Shown piece after piece: positions 62,041 to 64,000 of a stretch of 64,000 nucleotides of DNA. Numbering within the stretch: position 1 is the first letter of the stretch; the number at the start of each line of letters is the position of its first letter. The stretch lies in the NCBI RefSeq assembly GCF_038051985.1, contig NZ_CP150291.1:2852001-2916000 (forward strand), read 5' to 3'. The notes below the pieces were generated by a model. That model saw only the letters and a list, made by a program, of their open reading frames with translations, had not been told where the DNA came from and ran no database searches. This DNA is from Solibacillus sp. FSL H8-0523. GTDB taxonomy: Bacteria > Bacillota > Bacilli > Bacillales_A > Planococcaceae. The translations under genes were made by a program, and so were the position numbers.

Positions 62041-62084
62041 ATTTGATTCAGCCGTTAATCGTCCTACCGATTAGCGGTTTTTTT
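62019..62084 (+). ncRNA. Plus-strand extended -10 and terminator, unit D
   Basis: TGATATAAT (62019-62027) lies inside the end of the 29-codon frame. CCGTTAATCG (62052-62061) pairs with CGATTAGCGG (62068-62077; one G-U), followed by seven T. The terminator can serve both a short RNA of about 50 bases and the longer unit from 61896. Confidence 0.5.
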
Positions 62085-62157
62085 GTGCCATAAAGTACAG
62101 CACTTGCAAGCGTTGTTTGACTGTCATCAGTCTCCATATTCTCGGTTTGATTCTCAT
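62071..62157 (-). CDS. Possible 28-residue basic peptide
   Basis: ATG 62157 has GGAG nine bases upstream. The peptide MRIKPRIWRLMTVKQRLQVL, continuing to a basic end, is strongly cationic. It competes with an overlapping frame (GEGERKDENQTEN..., ending at 62048) whose upstream part is inside the HTH gene. Weakly supported. Confidence 0.3.
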   Translation of the reverse strand: MRIKPRIWRLMTVKQRLQVLYFMAQKNR

Positions 62158-62175
62158 CCTTTCGCTCTCCTTCTC

Positions 62176-62451
62176 CTACATAAAAAACTGTGTAATTGGT
62201 TGTGCAAATGCCGGTAATAACGTGATTGCCTGAGTTGCTTGTGCAAAGATGTCTGTGCCGAAAAGTATGATTGCTGCTTGTACTTCGCTGTTTGTAAGTC
62301 GTACCCAATCCTTAAAAAGCAATATGTCTATTTTCTGCATATCGTTTTCGATTTTGGAGATAGCTGAACGAGCAATGCTTAACTCGTCAGCCATTTCCTC
62401 CTGAGATAGGTTCGCTTGCTTACGCCACTTGCGGAGCTCTTTTCCGAGCAT
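62176..62451 (-). CDS. XRE-family HTH protein with hydrophobic tail
   Basis: About 91 residues from MLGKELRKWRKQANLSQEEM (62451), which follows GGGTGGTGG. A standard HTH (about 7-41) is joined to a C-terminal hydrophobic stretch (AAIILFGTDIF, AITLLPAFAQPIT), unusual for a plain repressor and possibly a membrane or dimer contact. Palindromic sites lie directly upstream. Confidence 0.85.
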   Translation of the reverse strand: MLGKELRKWRKQANLSQEEMADELSIARSAISKIENDMQKIDILLFKDWVRLTNSEVQAAIILFGTDIFAQATQAITLLPAFAQPITQFFM

Positions 62452-62468
62452 GGCGTCCACCACCCTTC

Positions 62469-62520
62469 ATTGTTCGATTTTCGAACATCTTCTATTTTCG
62501 AACATGTTCTTACTTAGAAC
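62469..62520 (-). promoter_or_regulatory. Operator-like repeats upstream of the HTH gene
   Basis: TGTTCGATTTTCGAACA (62469-62485) is a perfect 7-bp palindrome with a 3-base spacer. ATTTTCGAACAT occurs twice (about 62475 and 62492), and GAACATGTTC is a perfect 10-bp palindrome at about 62499-62508; another GAAC ends at 62519. They probably bind the adjacent HTH protein or a lysogeny repressor. Confidence 0.5.
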
Positions 62521-62574
62521 ACACACCCGTCTTATTTTGGGGTATTATCTTATTAAGCAAGGTTAACTTGCTTT

Positions 62575-62651
62575 TGAGCCATTGCCCTGGCTCTTCTGAA
62601 ATGCTGATTGCCCTCGGCTATTAGCAGTCCATTGCCCATGGACTGCTTTCA
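62575..62651 (-). other. Three small hairpins with GGGCAA loops
   Basis: On the minus strand, AGCAGTCCAT-GGGCA-ATGGACTGCT, GCCGA-GGGCAA-TCAGC and GAGCCA-GGGCAA-TGGCTC follow one another in 75 bases between two early genes. The last also starts a nine-codon frame (MAQKQVNLA). No protein gene is evident. The GGGCAA sequence recurs at several translation starts in this prophage. Confidence 0.4.
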
Positions 62652-62960
62652 TTAAAACCATTCATTCATAATAATTTCTTGTAAGGCTTTCGCTGTCGGC
62701 TCCTTAAGCCAGACACGCTTACCACCTTTTTCACGTTGACGCTCGTATCGCTGTATACGCGGATCGTTTAAAATGTGGTCCTCTAAAAACTTCCTACTAA
62801 ACGTAGTAGCTTTCATGATGTCCTTTACATCCCAAAAGAGGATTAAAGGTTGAGCAGCATTTTGGACGATCGCATCTAACTGTTGGTGAATTTTTTCAGG
62901 TGTTATGCCCGACATTTGAAATAGCGTTGTAACCAACACACTCTCTTGCTGTTGCATCAT
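62652..62960 (-). CDS. DNA-binding phage protein, excisionase/HTH_17-like
   Basis: 102 residues. DVKDIMKATTFSRKFLEDHILNDPRIQRYERQREKGGKRVWLKEPTAKAL (about 44-93) looks like a winged-helix domain of the excisionase or phage-regulator type. GGAGG lies eight bases before the first ATG. Function inferred from fold only. Confidence 0.78.
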   Translation of the reverse strand: MMQQQESVLVTTLFQMSGITPEKIHQQLDAIVQNAAQPLILFWDVKDIMKATTFSRKFLEDHILNDPRIQRYERQREKGGKRVWLKEPTAKALQEIIMNEWF

Positions 62961-63003
62961 GGACTATCCCTCCAATCTAAAGGCGCTGGTGTAGCGCTTT
63001 CTC

Positions 63004-63732
63004 CTATTGAACTAACTTCAAATGCGTTTGATTGTTATAAGAATCAATTTCCATCGCGGTAGATGTATCAGGACGCCACATTGCGATGAATTTAACCGCT
63101 TCATCAAATCGTGCTTTCGGTAAGTCTGGCGAACGCGGTAATACGAAATGGTTCTTAAAATCTCGCCACATACGAGAGAATACTTTCTTACTAAGCCCGT
63201 TATATGCCGGTGAATTATAGCCGCCTAACACTTCCATGACCTTCGCTTTTCCTTGGGACTTGATAGCGAACTCTTGTCTACCGTCAATCCTCATTGAATC
63301 TTTTAATAAAGTCACATCTTCTTTAATGCCTTTAATTTCTTGGTAATTTTTTAATGATGTTTGTAGAGCTAGTTCGACTGGATCTTGCGCTTGTTGCTCT
63401 TGCTTTTCAATAAATTCACGCATACGTTTGAACTCTTGAATGAACTTTACTTTCATCTTCATCGCTTCAGGTGTTACGTAAGACATAGCAACCAAGGTGA
63501 AGGCATCTTCAGTCATATTGAATTTTGTGTACCATTGTTTGTTTTGTGGGTGTTGATATTGGGTCTGCTCAAAGTTGAGCACCCCCCATTCTTGCTCGCC
63601 TGCTTCATTTAATTTCTCGATTTGAGTTTCGATGTCGCGAATAACATTGCGATGTTCTTTCCCGAATACATCTGAGATAGTTAAGCTATCCGTTACAACT
63701 TGTTGATTTTCTATGAAAACTAATTGATTCAT
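63004..63732 (-). CDS. Rha-family antirepressor
   Basis: 242 residues. An N-terminal Rha domain (SLTISDVFGKEHRNVIRDIETQIEK; KFNMTEDAFTLVAMSYVTPEAMKMKVKFIQEF, about 15-105) and a C-terminal ORF6C/DNA-binding-like domain (VMEVLGGYNSPAYNGLSKKVFSRMWRDFKNHF). Such proteins relieve repression at induction. It is early in the lytic operon, just after the Cro-like gene. Confidence 0.92.
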   Translation of the reverse strand: MNQLVFIENQQVVTDSLTISDVFGKEHRNVIRDIETQIEKLNEAGEQEWGVLNFEQTQYQHPQNKQWYTKFNMTEDAFTLVAMSYVTPEAMKMKVKFIQEFKRMREFIEKQEQQAQDPVELALQTSLKNYQEIKGIKEDVTLLKDSMRIDGRQEFAIKSQGKAKVMEVLGGYNSPAYNGLSKKVFSRMWRDFKNHFVLPRSPDLPKARFDEAVKFIAMWRPDTSTAMEIDSYNNQTHLKLVQ

Positions 63733-63743
63733 TCCGATTCCTC

Positions 63744-63980
63744 CTATGCTAATTTTTTAAGACACATAACGTGTCCTTTTTCATCAAAAAAAATCAAATC
63801 TACTGTCGTTGCGTAGTAATCCGCAATTTTTTTCGCTAGCGCTAAAGATGGAGTTCGGTCACCTCGTTCGATTGCGCCAAGCATTTGAGGTGTTATACCT
63901 AAATCCGCAGCTACATCTGTACGTCCTTTAATACCGCGTAATTCAATTAAACGTGTACGAAATTTAGTAGTATTATTCAT
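63744..63980 (-). CDS. Cro-like XRE-family regulator
   Basis: About 78 residues from MNNTTKFRTRLIELRGIKGR (63980), seven bases after GGGAGGTGA. A full HTH follows (TDVAADLGITPQMLGAIERGDRTPSLALAKKIADYY). It is the first lytic-orientation gene in view and probably corresponds to Cro; the opposing repressor and integrase would lie beyond the right edge. Confidence 0.88.
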   Translation of the reverse strand: MNNTTKFRTRLIELRGIKGRTDVAADLGITPQMLGAIERGDRTPSLALAKKIADYYATTVDLIFFDEKGHVMCLKKLA

Positions 63981-64000
63981 GATGTCACCTCCCAAAAGAA

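Noticed and set aside
62048-62308. 86-codon minus-strand frame
   Set aside because: Its first half is a shadow of the HTH gene in another frame, with low-complexity Ser/Thr/Asn/His content and no ribosome site. Only the last part is free; a 28-codon frame with a good site is kept instead at low confidence.
62469-62520. LexA (SOS) box upstream of the HTH gene
   Set aside because: The B. subtilis LexA box needs CGAAC, four bases, then GTTCG. Here the half-sites are two bases apart or in the opposite order, so a phage-specific operator is more likely.

Overview
The window is one contig from a low-GC, spore-forming Firmicute. Gene order and proteins (yrzB-yrrK-yrzL-alaS, recD2, rel-apt-recJ, secDF-comN-spoVB-yrbG-yajC-tgt) match the Bacillus subtilis alaS-to-tgt neighbourhood. 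A Planococcaceae-type genus such as Solibacillus or Lysinibacillus is my best guess; this is inference from gene content and codon style, with no database search.

Bases 1-27131 are host chromosome, mostly on the minus strand. In order: yrzB with a structured leader, ruvX, ireB/yrzL, alaS under an alanine T-box, an MFS transporter divergent from a YeiL-like Crp/Fnr regulator, a concentrative nucleoside transporter, recD2, and a lone HisA of the eukaryotic (yeast His6) type. An IS3-family element (11429-12871) follows, inserted in the loop of the terminator shared by hisA and a manganese catalase gene. Then come a DUF2642 spore-type gene, dtd, rel, apt, recJ, a LapA-like gene, secDF, comN, spoVB, yrbG, yajC and tgt.

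Bases about 27200-64000 are most of a contractile-tailed prophage, lying immediately upstream of tgt where queA is expected. Almost all its genes are on the minus strand, so it reads from right to left. Regulators and an antirepressor come first (64-62 kb), followed by an SbcC-like ATPase, RecT and a metallo-hydrolase. The replication pair (DnaD-like initiator and DnaC-like loader, with iterons inside the initiator gene) is next, then small genes, RusA, an orphan C5 methylase and a sigma-region-4-like late regulator. The packaging and head genes follow: terS, terL, portal, MuF-type head protein, a Prp-like protease, scaffold, capsid and connectors. The PBSX-like tail follows: sheath, tube, frameshifted chaperone, tape measure, LysM protein, hub, spike, gp25, J and receptor-binding protein. 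The lysis cassette (two holins and an amidase) comes last. The integrase and cI-type lysogeny genes are not in view and presumably lie beyond base 64000.

Three genes look like accessory cargo: an O-antigen-ligase-like membrane protein, a plus-strand unit encoding a degenerate VirB11/CpaF-like protein, and a plus-strand gene with two Ltp (superinfection-exclusion) repeats at the tgt end. The signals I find most worth following are five. (1) A phage Prp-like protease lies next to scaffold and capsid proteins that share an N-terminal motif. (2) Four iterons sit beside an AT-rich tract in the initiator gene. (3) A +1 or -2 frameshift extends the tail chaperone. (4) A 26-27 base element stands upstream of the head/packaging clusters. 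(5) Short plus-strand promoter-terminator units lie in the gaps between minus-strand early genes, one of them with a 29-codon reading frame presented in a hairpin loop.
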